Source: Tetraselmis striata
Taxonomy: Eukaryota; Chlorophyta; Chlorodendrophyceae; Chlorodendrales; Chlorodendraceae
DNA: 64,000 bases
Reading direction: 5' to 3'
Assembly: GCA_006384855.1 (NCBI GenBank)
Contig: VCJN01000185.1
Location: 52,716-116,715, forward strand
The translations under genes and the position numbers were made by a program. The notes under the pieces were generated by a model. The model was not told the DNA's origin. It did not search any database and was given only the letters and a program-made list of their open reading frames with translations. The first letter of the stretch is position 1. Each line of letters starts with the position of its first letter. This document shows, in pieces, positions 47,102 through 58,396 of the stretch.

Positions 47102-48513
47102 TCAGTGACTGGCCTTGAAAAATTCCCGCAGCTGCGCGATGTAGTTGAGCAGCTCCAGGCGGCCTGCGCCCGTCACCGAGCTGGTAGTGAGCACGGGGGG
47201 CAGGTGCTCCCACTCCGTCAGCAGCTCCTGCTGGAACTTCTCCATGTTTGCCTGTTAGGCGCATTCGGAGCACATGGTTAATGCTGTACTGCATGCGCAC
47301 GCACGCAGTTGGACGGACCTGCAGTGGAGGGCATGGATGGGAGCAGGGCAGGGGTGGGGCGCTCACCGCGGGCGATGGGCTCTTCTTTTTCCGCTTGTCA
47401 ATCTTTGTAAACACGATGGCAAAGGGTATCTGTGTGGCGTTGATTGCTTGTTAGAATCACTCGCGGCTGAGAGACACAACGCACAGGTACGCTGCTGGAA
47501 CATGCGAATGCATTGCCGGCGTGCATCACCTCGGAGTTTGCAAGCCAGTCCGCGCAGTCGAGGTCGATGGGCTGAGGCGGGATGCTGGCATCCACCAGCA
47601 GAAGCACATTGGCCAGGCTTTTTCGCTGTAGAAAATAATCGCGCGTGAAGCTGTTCCATTCCAGCCGATTTGTCTTTGCTCGCTTGGCGTAACTACACGT
47701 ATGGAGGAGCGTCAGCGGGTATGATTTAGGTGAGGTAGCCCGGGAAGATACCCAGCCAAAGCACAAGCATACTGCGGAAGAGGATGGATGGCCAGCATGG
47801 CAATGAAGGAGTACATGCACTGCTGATGGGAAGCAGACATTGGTAGGCCGAAGCGGGGGGGGGGGCGGGGGACGCACCCATAGCCAGGCAGGTCCACTAG
47901 ATACCAGGCGCCCCGCTTGCCCAGGTCCTTGTTGACATGAAAGTGGTTGATGCACGTGGTTTTGCCTGCGATGCGTGCCGCGGGTGAGGTCAGTCATGCA
48001 GCTGGCCTGGCCACCGGTCAGGGCAGCCGCGGGACGCAGCTGGGCCGGCGCGCTCTCACCTGGCGTTTTGGAAATCATGGCCAGGTTCTTCACGCCGGTG
48101 AGCGAGTTGATGAGTGAGGACTTGCCGACGTTGGAGCGGCCAATTACCGCAAACTCCGGCGTGTTCATGTCTTCCTTGGGACACTGAGCGAGCTGCACGC
48201 TGCTTTTGACAAACTCCGCCGCCTTGACCTTGGTGAAAGTGGCGGGCGGGAGGTCCACGCCGGACACCTCCTCCACCTCCTCGCCGCCGCCGCCACGTGG
48301 CGCCGCTTCGGCCGCCTCCTCAGCTACCGATCGCACGAACATAGTGCGCGACGCCAGCCCGCCCCGGCCAGCTTCCCTGAGCGTCAGCCAGCCGGCGCGT
48401 TGCGTAGGCCCGTGAGTCGCCAGCTGAGCGGCGGGGCGACGGTCGACGGCCCTGCTGGCGGCCGTGGCCGTGGCAGCGACTCGGCCCGCGCGCGCCGCCA
48501 GTAGAAATGTCAT
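47102..48513 (-). CDS. engB: EngB/YihA-family GTPase, probably organellar
   Basis: TRAFAC-class GTPase needed for large ribosomal subunit assembly in bacteria; in algae and plants a plastid or mitochondrial ribosome-assembly factor. Five exons in transcript order: 48513-48060, 47965-47878, 47692-47530, 47429-47367 and 47251-47102. All are in phase; 305 residues. The first ATG in frame (48513) starts an Arg/Ala-rich targeting-like region. G1 is [10 protein letters not shown]2 lies in [13 protein letters not shown]3 is DLPGYG followed by YAKR, G4 is TKIDK and G5 is SSVTGAG. The C-terminus ([12 protein letters not shown]) is that of the family. The intron after 47878 contains a sense-strand C tract. 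Confidence 0.95.
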
Positions 48514-49797
48514 CCTCCCACGAGCCCCCGCGCGGCAGCCGTGCCGGTACGTCGCTGTGCCAGGGTTCACGAAGCCTGCTCAAAATGGTGTGGAGCGAGC
48601 CTAGCGTGGGTCCAGTCACGTCAGAGTTATAGCTACAGCCGTGGCTTTAAGGGGACGTGAGGGCGATACTTATCGCCGCCGCATGCCTGCCTGTCGATAA
48701 TCTGGCGCGGCAGCGCAGCGGGTGACCTGCACACGCTGGGCTGCTGCGCGTGCACTCCCGCCACGACCGGGCAATGCCGCCGTCAGCAGCGCCAACACGG
48801 TCGTGAATAATAACTGCGGTTGTGTTCCCAGCGCTCAATTAAAATACCACAATACTCCCGTGCTGTTTCCGCATTGGGTTCGTCCAGTAACGCATTTGCT
48901 AGGTGCCACCCTTATTTTTATATTCTCACCCGCCGACGCCTGCTTTCCACTTTTTTCCCGCCCCCCGCGGGCCCCGGCGGGACGGTAGTGGCACCAGTGA
49001 AACTCTTATTTACTTGCAGCGTCTCTACGACAGCTGCTTGCCATAATACAGTACTGCGCGCAAGAGCCCGGGCGGGACGACCATACATGTTCCTGATACC
49101 CGTAGCATATTATTTCATGGACAGGTGATCCTTAGTCCATGATGGGTTTTGTCACACGGGGTAATCCTTATTAGAGGTTCTGGGTTTGGGTTAGGGTGTA
49201 CAGTAGGTGCTCGAGACGTCGTTATTCATGCGTCTAGCGTGTTTTTCTATATTTTTTGCTTGTGGCTATCCCCTCGCTTGTGTATCCCGACACTGGGATA
49301 CGAGTGCCTTGCCTCTCTCCCCCCCCCCCCCCCGGCCCGCCCGCCCCTTTGCCTGCCGCCAGCAGCAGTAATGTCTTTTTCTCTTACATCAGAGCTTTCA
49401 CAAATGCGCACTACACAGAACTAACAGCAACTATGAAAGGTTGCCAGCAAAAGAGAGACATAAGCCTGAAACCAAGGTCGAGCAGTAATACTTAGACTTA
49501 ACCGCCCGACTCTAGGGGGCGGTGATGTAAGGATTAGTACAGTATTACTGTACCAAACCCATCATACTATCTTATATAGAATCGCGCGACGTCGACGACG
49601 ACACTATCACATCGATATTATTCGCCCGACTCCACTTCGTGTAACCAGACCCGTCATATATTATTCCCTGCCTTGCCGCCCACCGATGAGGGCGCACAGC
49701 AGTGACTGACCCAGTCCAAGCAGACTCCTAGCCAGCTCCGCGGGGTAGCGAAGCGAGGTTGTTGCCAGAGCTGCTGCACACCCTTGCGGGCACCGAA
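48514..49797. other. Divergent intergenic region between EngB and the JmjC gene
   Basis: Shared upstream region of two divergently transcribed genes. It holds a C tract at 49320-49333 and a LINE-tail fragment at 49384-49485. No further gene is supported. Confidence 0.5.
49384..49485 (-). mobile_element. 102-bp LINE 3' tail
   Basis: Begins TTACATCAGAGCTTTCACAA and is nearly identical to the tails at 34.25 and 55.67 kb. It stops at GGTCGAGCAG|TAATAC, i.e. extreme 5' truncation. It carries the uninterrupted GAGAGACATAAGCC that is the empty site of the TIR element at 22.5 kb. Confidence 0.85.
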
Positions 49798-51289
49798 ATG
49801 GTGGTGCCGGCCTGCCGGCCTGTCGGAGCGGCACCGGTGGCGCGGCCCACCCGCCCAGCACGTGGCGGCCGGCACCCCGACAGCTGGCCACGCGCGTGCC
49901 ACTCCCGCCTTCCATCGCTCGCTCTCCGGCGGCGCCCGCGTGCGGCGGCCCGCGAGGCGACCGCACAGGACACGCAGCTTAAGCCGGGTCGGCTCAGCCT
50001 GGAGGGGTTGTCCACCGAGGAGCGAGCCGAGGTGCTTCCCTCCTTTCCCCAGCCGACGAGTTTTTAAGATAAGGTCCCTCGCAATTCTCTGCTGCAACTG
50101 ACCCCCCATCTCCGCCTGCATTTATGGTCGGCAGGCGATCGACGAGATGTTAGCCTCTCTGGACCGGCCGGTGCTGGTGACTGGCGCGCTGCCGGACCTG
50201 GACGCGGAGGCCTGGCTGGGGCAACTTCTCTCCTGCCTGCAGGGGAGGGAGACGGAGTTTCAAGTGAGCGCGGTGGCACGAGTATGGACAGGGGGCAGGC
50301 TGGGCGAGGGGGGTAAGGGGGGCTGAAAGGCCAGAAACTGACCCCATCTGAGCCGTGTGCTTCGGCGTGCGCAGGTGCAGGGCGACCAGAGCAGTGAGCT
50401 GTGCGTGGGCACGCTGGAGGAGGCGGTGAACGAGCTGGTGACGGATAGCAGTCATGGCGACGCGGTGTTCATCATGGACGAGGGGCTGCTAGCGGACGCA
50501 GCGGACGAGCTGCGCGCGGCGGTGGCCCTGCCGGAGGCGGAGTGGGGGCCCAACTGGTTCCGGCACTTCCCTGCCCAGCTGCGCCCCGGCGACTGCGCGC
50601 TCATCGGCGGCGCGAGCGCGCGCTCCACGCTCCACGCGGACCCCTTCAGCTGGCAGGGCTACAATCTGCTGCTGGAGGGCGCCAAGGTGTGGACCTTCCT
50701 GCCGCCCAGCACGCCGCGCGCCTCCGTGCTGCGCGCCTACCGGCTGGAGCCCAACGCCTGGGGGGGCGACGACTGCGGCGGCAGCTACGACGAGGCGGAG
50801 GAGGAGAGCTACGCGGTGTCGGCCGGCTGGCAGTCACCGGTGAACCTCTACTGGCGGCGCGCGGAGCTGCGCGGCGAGGAGGCGACCGCAGGCGGCGCCG
50901 CGCCCGATGGCACCTCCTTCGACGTGCCGCTGGGCGCCGGCGCGGGGCTCCGCTTCCGGCCCAGCCACGACCTCGCGGCCGACACGCTGGCGGGCGCGAC
51001 GGTGTTTGTGCAGCGCGAGGGCGAGCTGCTGCTCATCCCGCCCGACTGGTGGCACCAGACATACCACCTCAGCCCCACCGTCGCGGTCGCCAGCCAGCTG
51101 CTCAACGCCCACTGCGAGGCCAGCTGCTTCCGCCACATCATGCGCTGGACGGGCGCGGCGGAGCCGCCCGGGCTGAGCGCGCTGGCGGAGCCGCGGGACC
51201 GCGTGCGCGTGATGGTGGACGCCGCGGTGCGCGCTCGCTACGGCCCGCAGCTGGGCGCCAGCATCGCGGCCCGGCTGGAGTGGCCTTGA
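49798..51289 (+). CDS. JmjC/cupin-8 domain 2-oxoglutarate oxygenase
   Basis: Fe(II)/2-oxoglutarate-dependent hydroxylase or demethylase; the target is unknown. Three exons: 49798-50031, 50135-50263 and 50375-51289 (TGA). They are in phase and give 425 residues. The main exon shows a JmjC core: LRPGDCALIGGASARSTLHA with the HxD iron ligands in STLHADP, then WQGYNLLLEGAKVWTFLPPS, and the distal His in IPPDWWHQTYHL. Exon 1 and its donor (GAG|GTGCTT) are chosen because they alone give a phase-0 join (STEERAE then AIDEMLASLDRPVLVTG); the Arg-rich start could be a targeting peptide. Exon 1 is the least certain part. A C tract follows the stop directly. Confidence 0.88.
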
Positions 51290-52133
51290 CCCCCCCCCCC
51301 CCCCCCTAGAACACACCCTTCATGGCACGAATCGGGAAACTGTGGCCGCTTCAGAGGGCGGAGGGGGACAGGAAAAGCCACAGCCATGCGGCACTTGGGG
51401 ATCCAAAGCTGCTTGTAGCGCCCACGTAACCAGTGCTGCAAACCTTGGATTTAAACACCGCATTCCGTGTCGGCAGGCAGAGGTGGAGACCAGACCAAGG
51501 ATTACTACTGTTGCGCACTGCGTGGCCCGTTTCAGCTCACTGAGTGCAATGCGGCTCGGCAAGCAGTCAGAAAGGTCCAGTCGGTTGGCGTGGCAGTGCG
51601 TCTCACGAAGAAAATCAGCGCCATATCCCAGGAGCCCTTGATCAGCCGCCGCCCTACCTTGCCCTAGGTCCCCCCCCCCCAAAATCATTTCTCACACACA
51701 AGCAGGTGCCCTCTGGTGGCACCTTGAGGGCCGATGTTGGGTGGCAACCCGCCTCATTCATTACACCCGCACCATCGGCTCCGCGTGCCGCAGACAGCTC
51801 GGGGCGCCATTCTTGGCGCAGCGCCCACAACAGCCCACGTCCTGCCAAGACTAGCCGGGGACCTGGGCGGTGCAGGCAGGGGGCGGCGCTGCTGACCAGA
51901 GCCCCAGGGGAAAGGCTGCAGGGGTGCAGCGCCTCGCTGAGGGGAGCGGCCACATGCAGCCGGCCCCTCACTCTGCCTGCCGGACCTGCCAGCCAGCCAC
52001 ACATCAGCCAGGTGGTCAAACACCACCAGCCCGGCGAAAAAGGGATAGTCGCGGGAAAGGGCGTGTGGGGGGTTGTTTGCGGGATGGTGGTGATTGGTTG
52101 GTGGGGCGAAGGGGGGGGGGGGGGGGGGGTCAC
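51290..52133. other. Convergent intergenic region
   Basis: Lies between the JmjC stop and the last confident exon of the RpiA-like gene. It must contain the terminal exon or 3' UTR of the latter. A C tract at 51291-51306, a shorter one at 51670 and a G tract at 52111-52129 are present. No separate gene is supported. Confidence 0.45.
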
Positions 52134-54527
52134 ATTGTCCTCCTTGGTGAGGGTGACCACGGCGTCGCCGCCCTCGCCCGGTACCAGCAGCACATCGGTC
52201 ACACCGAGCATCAGCCCGTGCGCCACCTGCAGGTCAGGGGGCCTCAGGCGCGAGGCTAGCACGCCAGACACTACTCGCACTGACAGGCTGGCCGGCCGAT
52301 GTCGTCGGGCTGGCTGGCTGGATGGTGGGGTTCTGGCGGGGAGGAAAAGCGGGGGGGGGGGGGGGGGGGGGGAGGGGTGAAGGGGGAGAAGGGGGGGGGG
52401 GGGGGGGGGGCAGCGCACCACGCCCGGAACCGACTCGATCTCCTTGGCGATCTCCGCGTAATCCTTCTCCTCCTCGTACATGCGGAATGGCTGCGGATCC
52501 AGAGTGATACGGCTTCAGCTCATTGCCCCCCTTCCCCCCCACAACCTCCGGTCCTTCACAGCCCCCTCCCTGAGCTCCAAGATGTTTCGGCGGCGTTCTG
52601 ATATTAGAGTATGCATTCCTATAATGATTCATATTTTAGGTACATGTATAACAGACGGTGATCAAGTCGGCTTTTTGTGAGGTGCCATTTAGAATGCACG
52701 TCATGAACCCCATATATGTTACACTTGTCAAAGGAAGGCATTGACGGTGGCAACGACGGCCATGGCATTGGTGTAGACAGGCAGGGCGGCGGCGGCTCAC
52801 CCCATAGAATCGGATGTCCACCACGGTGGTGCCGTCCGCAGCAACTAGCGGGTTCTTGCCGCCGCGGGGGTCGGTGTCCTCCGCCTCCTCCGCATTGGCA
52901 GGGCGCCGCCTGCCCACCCCCACCAAACCAGGAGCGCCGTCTCAACCAGTCAGACATTCCCTAGCTGATGGGACGCTACCGCGGCCAGTTTGGCAAGGAA
53001 AGGAAAACACATTATTGCTAGTGGTGTGTGTGTGTGTTGGGGGGGGGGGGGGGGGGGGGGGTTACCAGAGGTCGGCATCGCCCAGGAAGATGTCATCCAG
53101 CTCCTCTGCACATCAGCGCACTGCGACGTCAGCCCGCCAGTCGCCCTCCTTGCCATCCCGTGCATCCCACTAATGCCGAGCAGCAGCGTCACTGGGCTTT
53201 TCTTCAGTGGTAATGGCTGTGGCCCATGGCATGGCAAGCGCCCACGCGGGTGGCCGAAAGGCTGCGTGATGATCGCAGTGGGCAGTGTTTCTTCCGGGCG
53301 GGAGCATGCCGGCAGAAGCGCCCCCATCGGCTGGGCGGGCTCACCTGCTGTCTCCTCCCACGCGGATCCGTCCTCGCCGCAGGCGATCACAACCGGGAGA
53401 GCGCCTTCCAGTCTGTCAGCCCTCACCTGAGAGCATCGGGGTGGTTGGTAACTGGGACCCCCAGACAGAGAGGGGGGGGGGAGGGGGGGTGAGGGGGGGG
53501 GGGGGGGGGGTGATCCTCTGGCAGAGCCAGCCGCCTTCAGGCCTTGCGCTGGTACGTATGCCCCCTCCCCCCCTCCCCCCCTCCCCCCTGGCCTTTCCCT
53601 CCAATGGCCTAGAGCTTCTCACCTTGCGCACAGAGTCGGCAATGATGATGCGCTTAGCTCCGGTGCGCAGCAGCTTGCGCGTGGTCACCAGCTGCGGCTG
53701 GCTGGCGGTGTTGCACTCGATGTCGGCGCACCAGGGCACAAAGGGCATACCCGGCTGCTCGATGTCCACCTACACAGGGCCCGGCGCGCCAGACGCTACT
53801 GAGGCCAGTGGCAAGAAGCAACAGTATGCTCCCCTGGCCTAGTGCTGCAACGCAGCGCCGGCATGCAGAGTCTGGTGACTCAGGGGGGGGGGGGGGGGGG
53901 AGGAGGCGTGGCTGGCAGGCGGATGGGCGTACCTGCGCCACCTCCTCCACTACGACATCCACTGCGGCGCCGTCCGAGAGGTACGCCATGGGAAGGCCCT
54001 GGAACGCGCACTCTGACGCCGACACCTGCCCCGCGGTGACGCACTTGATGCCCTGCAGCAGAGAGGGAGGGGGGGGGAGGGGAGGAAGGGCTTGTCATGC
54101 GGCGCTGCGGGGTTGCCCAATGCCTCGCTGCGTACTGCAGCTCACCCACCCTCACCTTGAGCTTGCCGTCCTTCAGCCTGGCCCCAAGCTCCTCGATGAC
54201 CATAGTCACCACCGGACCTGTACCCACCTGTGTCGCGACGCCTACAGGTGTCAGCCTGTGTGCGCCCCTGCTACTCCGCTAGGCGCGAGGCAGGGCGTGG
54301 CTGAACAGGCACTGGCCGGCTCACCCCCACAGTTGTGCCGTCCTGCACGTACGTGTCCACGAAGTACTTGGCGAGCGACCTGCGCGCGGTGGCGCTCATC
54401 AGCAACGGCACGCCGCGCCAACTTGACTTCAACCGCACTGCCACTGTGGCGGGAGCTCACCGCGCGACGCCGCCCTCCTCCGGCTCCGCTGCCGCATCGT
54501 CCGCCGCCGCAGAGGCCACAACAGTGT
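52134..54527 (-). CDS. RpiA/NagB-like protein (At5g44520-type), both ends incomplete
   Basis: Member of the ribose-5-phosphate isomerase A/NagB superfamily, closest in layout to the plastid RpiA-like proteins of plants. Ten exons in transcript order: 54527-54461, 54379-54325, 54227-54156, 54052-53933, 53769-53623, 53426-53345, 53105-53066, 52909-52801, 52490-52419 and 52226-52134. All are in phase, about 285 residues. Visible: LAKYFVDTYVQDGTTVGVGT (phosphate-binding loop, GTGPV instead of the isomerase GTGST), CVTAGQVSASECAFQGLPMA, KLLRTGAKRIIIADS, ELDDIFLGDADLWRRP and GVVAHGLMLGVTDVLL. The replaced loop residues make true isomerase activity doubtful. The 5' exon and the very short 3' end after 52134 were not resolved. 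Long C tracts (sense) follow several donors. Confidence 0.85.
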
Positions 54528-54953
54528 CTGTGGGATGGGAGACCGGCCTGTTGGGGGACCAATGCGCCCGACCAATACGACAGCTCCGTCAGCCCGTCAA
54601 TAGCGCGGCTGCTATGGCGTCGCCCCGTACATCCAGGGGGTGGGGGAGCGGGGGTGGGGGGGGCGGGGGCCTGACTCAACATATACTTGGACGATCTCTC
54701 ACGCGGGAACCACTAAATGGCATTCGAGCCACATCTGGTATCTTAGCGAAACACAAACGTAATGCTACTCGTCTGTAGACAATATAGTGCTATAGTTGAG
54801 AAACCAACCAGATGTTCAGGTACCCAGAAGCGAACCAGGGACGACCAGAAGCGTACATGTATAATAATAGTGCTGAGGTCGTCGGCGTCCAACAGTAACT
54901 TCAGGCATCCGCGTTGGGAGTGCGTTGGGAGTGCCCCGGATCAGGCCGCGCCC

Positions 54954-55151
54954 TCACCCGCTCATCCCGCTGCGATGGACGGCGAAGGTGCTCTGTGCGA
55001 CCTGACGCAAGCTCCAAAGCGCCCGCGGCGTGGGTGCTCGGCCGCGGCAGTGTGCTGCCGGCGGGGCAGCGGCGGCGGCGGCGGAGCGGCGGCTGGCGGA
55101 CGCTGAGAGCTGCGGCGCGGGGTGGCACGCTGCGGCACACGGGGCCGCCAT
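54954..55151 (-). CDS. Probable first exon (transit peptide) of the RpiA-like gene
   Basis: The ATG at 55151 opens an Ala/Ser/Arg-rich stretch (MAAPCAAACHPAPQLSASAS, then RRSAAAAAAPPA) typical of algal plastid targeting peptides. It ends near a GTGAGG donor. It is in the right place and strand to be exon 1 of the RpiA-like gene. The phase of the obvious donor does not match the exon at 54527, so a small exon or another donor is missing from my model. Confidence 0.45.
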   Translation of the reverse strand: MAAPCAAACHPAPQLSASASRRSAAAAAAPPAAHCRGRAPTPRALWSLRQVAQSTFAVHRSGMSG

Positions 55152-55661
55152 ATGGGAGGTAGCCTCGGATGTGGAGCGGCGGCGCGACGCGGGCGGTGTG
55201 CTTTCTTTGGCGGGCGCTGACTGATACAGAAGGATGGCGGCCGATGTGGGTTGGCGGACGACTGTCGTGGTTCATGATGGCGCGCCCAATGATGGATGGC
55301 TAGCAGTCCCAGTAGCGACTAGTATCAGTGCCAGGTAGAAACTGCTGAATGTATACCACTGTCTGTATGTGTAGTATGTGAGTCGGAGCTGCGCGTGAGC
55401 GAAAGTTAATCCTTATATGATTATTCAGCGGCTGGCGCGAGGCGGAGGGGGGTTGGGGAATCCGTTCCTGTTGCGAGTAATCCATTAACCACCGATGATA
55501 ACTAGCTTGACTATGATAGGGTTTAGAATATCTCCGGAACAAGCATATGTGTACCTGCAGGGTTTCTTCATTTCTTTTTGTCAGCAGCCCTGTCGTCGGA
55601 CCGTCGTGGGAGTCAGGTGATGTAAGGATGCTGTAGGATAAATATTGTGATAAAAATTCCT

Positions 55662-56632
55662 TACATCATGGCTTTAACAAATGCGCACTACAAACAGAAC
55701 TAACAGCAACTACGAAAGGTTGCCAGCGAAAGAGAGACATAAGCCTACTTGAAACCAAGGTCGAGCAGGAGGCCAGGGAGCCAAGAACCAAGGAGGGGCC
55801 AAGGGAACCACGAAGTCGCCGAGCTGCCAGGAACCAAAGGGACCACCGCCCCGGGGTAGGCTATCAGCCGCGGCGAGGACGCTTGCAACCAATGACCCGG
55901 GTCATAGCAACACATGCCGACCAGCGACGCAACGCAGGTGCAGGAGCACCATCACGTGCCGCGCGCGCGGCCGCGACCCCGCCAAGAACGTTGCATGCAT
56001 GCGCCATGCATGTTGATGAGCAAGGAGAAACGGCGGCGCCACGCAAACAAGAGTTGGCCGAGTTTTTGGCCAGTGTGTGCGTGTGTGGCTAGCTTTCGCG
56101 AGCTCCACCAATAAGAAGGCCTCAGCGTGCGGGGCCAGCGAGCCAAACTCGGAAACGGCGAAAGGAACAAAGCGAAGCATGCCGGCGGCGTTTCGGACAC
56201 CTTCGTCATACTTTTGGATTTTGTGGCGCTCTGCAGCACGCAATGCGGTCGTTGGATCCGAGCTTGACACGCCGAGGATAGGGGCAATGGTGGTATCGAC
56301 AGCAACCATGTTCCCGCGGATACCACCATACCCACAAAGCCCAACATCGGCCGGCCGGCCGTCGCTGCCCTTCGGAAGAGAAACAAGCACCGACGGGTCC
56401 GTGAGCATCTGGACACCCACGCCCAGCGCGGACTTCACGTCGTGGCAAGCGTCGGAACGGCCATGTGCCGCCCACTCGTGTGCGGCGTGATTGGAGTCGC
56501 CCCCAGAGCAACGTGCCACGTGATCAGCATACGCGACCGCCCAAGTTGAAGGAGTGAAATCCACGCCAGCATCCTCAAAACGGGCCAGCATACCTTGTAC
56601 CGAGAAGGAGCAAAAGGCACAAGGGCATGGCA
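55662..56632 (-). mobile_element. 5'-truncated LINE copy with intact end of ORF (zinc cluster + RLE)
   Basis: Best preserved copy of the RLE-type LINE. The frame is open over about 240 codons from PCPCAFCSFSVQGM, through the Cys/His cluster (YADHVARCSGGD), the core RPADVGLCGYGG and VAVDTTIAPIL, and HKIQKYDEGVRNAAG, to FVPFAVSEFGSLAPHAEAFL. The tail runs to TTACATCA at 55664. The 5' junction is at 56632, where homology with the copy at 21.58 kb stops at a TATATATA stretch. No RT is attached. Confidence 0.85.
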
Positions 56633-56999
56633 CAGGTATATATATTGTCGCTATCCTTAATAATCGATGAAAATCTAGCGACTACCGGTACCCTGGCCCG
56701 AGTAGTGCTGCTGGTCGGACGACATGAGCTCGAAGCCAATTTAATGTACAGGGTATGTTTGCCGCCCATTTTTCTTCGCTGCTGGCGCGCGGCCTGCTGC
56801 TGCTGGCGCGGCGGCGTCGTTTCATCGCTGCTTTAGTCGGGATTCCGACCCGCGGGGCTCGCCTTTACCAGTAAGGATCTTTACCAGTACCGACGTACCG
56901 TGCATAAATCATTCTCCGGAAATCCTCCGGATACCGGCTGCCTGTATATATACCCTGTACACCGGTGTAGCACCTAAGGACGCCATGCATCGCGCATCT

Positions 57000-57454
57000 A
57001 TGAACCGTCGCCTCTGCCCGCAGATTGGCCCGGATTCATGCCATGCCGAAGCGGTTCCTTGAACACTGCCCTGCATGTGGCGGAGGTCGGTGAATCTGAC
57101 ACTATCGAACATATGTTGGTGGAGTGCCCGCGGTGGGGGTATCACCGTCATGATTTTGGGTTGTTAGTTCCGGAGTTCATGGATTGTATTAGTAGTCAGG
57201 TTATTGCGTCAACACCTAAGGACTTAACTGCCTTTATTTTGGGCGGGGTCCCCCCCTCTCTTCACGGCGCCCTGGATTTTACTGGGAATGGGAAATTTTT
57301 CCAGGTATGGCGTCGGGCCCTCCCTCACATCGCCTTTTTTGTTGCACATGTAAGGAAGCAAGTCCTTATCGCACTCCCTAAATGCTTTGCTCCGCGGGTT
57401 GGGGCTTGCCCCAACTCGCATTACTCGAATGGGCCGACGCTCAAACGGGTATAG
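57000..57454 (+). pseudogene. Remnant of a different LINE: C-terminal zinc region (zf-RVT-like)
   Basis: A Cys pair (CPACGGG, near 57067) is followed after a frame change by SDTIEHMLVECPRWGYHRHD (His/Cys). This matches the C..C...H....C layout of the zinc region after reverse transcriptases. Downstream, WRRALPHIAFFVAHVRKQVL leads to a stop at 57454. It is not similar to the RLE-type LINE copies in this window. Frameshifted remnant. Confidence 0.5.
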
Positions 57455-57595
57455 GGCGTACCTTTCGTGGTCAGTGCCGGGTATTTTGATGGCAGTGTTT
57501 AGACGGTCATCCAACAGTGTTGGAAATTTTGACACTGGCCTCTAGTTAGTCTTGCAGAATGCTTCGGCAATTCGCTACTTGATGACTATGACTGA

Positions 57596-57700
57596 GCGTC
57601 GCCTACCAAGGTCTTTCCGTAACTGGATTGCTGCCCGAACGGCCGTCGTAGAGACGCTGCAAGGGTTTCACTGGTGCCAGTCCTGTCCCGGGGACGAAAA
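57596..57700 (+). repeat. Repeat shared with 61.37-61.46 kb
   Basis: The segment GGGTTTCACTGGTGCCAGTC...CTGTCCCGGGG at 57663-57695 is identical to 61425-61455. Similarity extends upstream with gaps (CCTACC.AGG.CTTTCC...TGGATT). The two copies, in direct orientation, bracket the VPS28-METTL26 gene pair. Confidence 0.7.
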
Positions 57701-58396
57701 AAAACACCCGTCGTGCACCTAATAAGAACGGTACAAGTAACAGTACCCGTACTTCGCGGCAGCAGCACTACTACTCTAACCCGTGTAACTTTGAAATGTT
57801 ATGATTACATGTGCTAGATGCAAAATTCCAGAAATCCATACAGAAATCCAGAAGAAAATCCAGCTACAGGCCACCAGAGGCGGGAACTTACTACTCTAAC
57901 CCGTGTAACAAAACCCATCACTACTACTGGTACCGCCCTGTACCACCGAACATCCCGCCAGTTTCGTCGTGCCTGCTTGTGCCCCCTCCTGCTTCGTGCT
58001 CTCGCGCTACAACGGCCCACAGCACCGCAGCTCGCTCACAGAAGGCGCTGGCAGACGGGCACCTGCACTGGCACGGTCCGCCCCCCGTCGGCAACCGCAA
58101 CCTACTACCGCGCGGCGCCGGGACGAGCTGCCCAGTACCGCTACGATTAACTCGGCATCGCTCGCGCGCGCTCCTCCTGCCACAGCCGCCACGCCGCACG
58201 GCCTGGCTTCCAGGCGACTCCGGAGGCGCGCAGTATCAGGGGAGAGAGCGGCAACGCAGGGACATTGGCAGAGGCAGAAAACTACGCGTAAGCTTATAAG
58301 GGTGCTGGGCGCCTGCCCTCGCGTGGCGTGCCAGTGAGAGGAGCTGAGAGGGTCAGAGGGGCTGTGCTGTGCGGTGGTCGAGCGGGAAGCGGCGCC

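Larger units (their letters stand above)
56633..58396. other. Repeat-rich region upstream of VPS28
   Basis: Besides a LINE zinc-finger fragment at 57000-57454, it holds a 20-bp direct repeat CTACTCTAACCCGTGTAAC (57771 and 57891) and a segment shared with 61.4 kb. The VPS28 promoter should lie in 58100-58396. No other gene is supported. Confidence 0.45.

Noticed and set aside
50542-51316. Long alternative frames on both strands over the JmjC exon
   Set aside because: High-GC shadow frames. The frame with HxD...H motifs and family-like sequence is the real one.
53285-53842. Plus-strand frames over the RpiA-like gene
   Set aside because: Antisense shadows of a ten-exon gene whose minus-strand phases all agree.
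57811-58337. Plus-strand frames of 110-162 codons upstream of VPS28
   Set aside because: Low-complexity, no family motif, and they overlap one another in different frames in the likely VPS28 promoter. Not supportable as genes.
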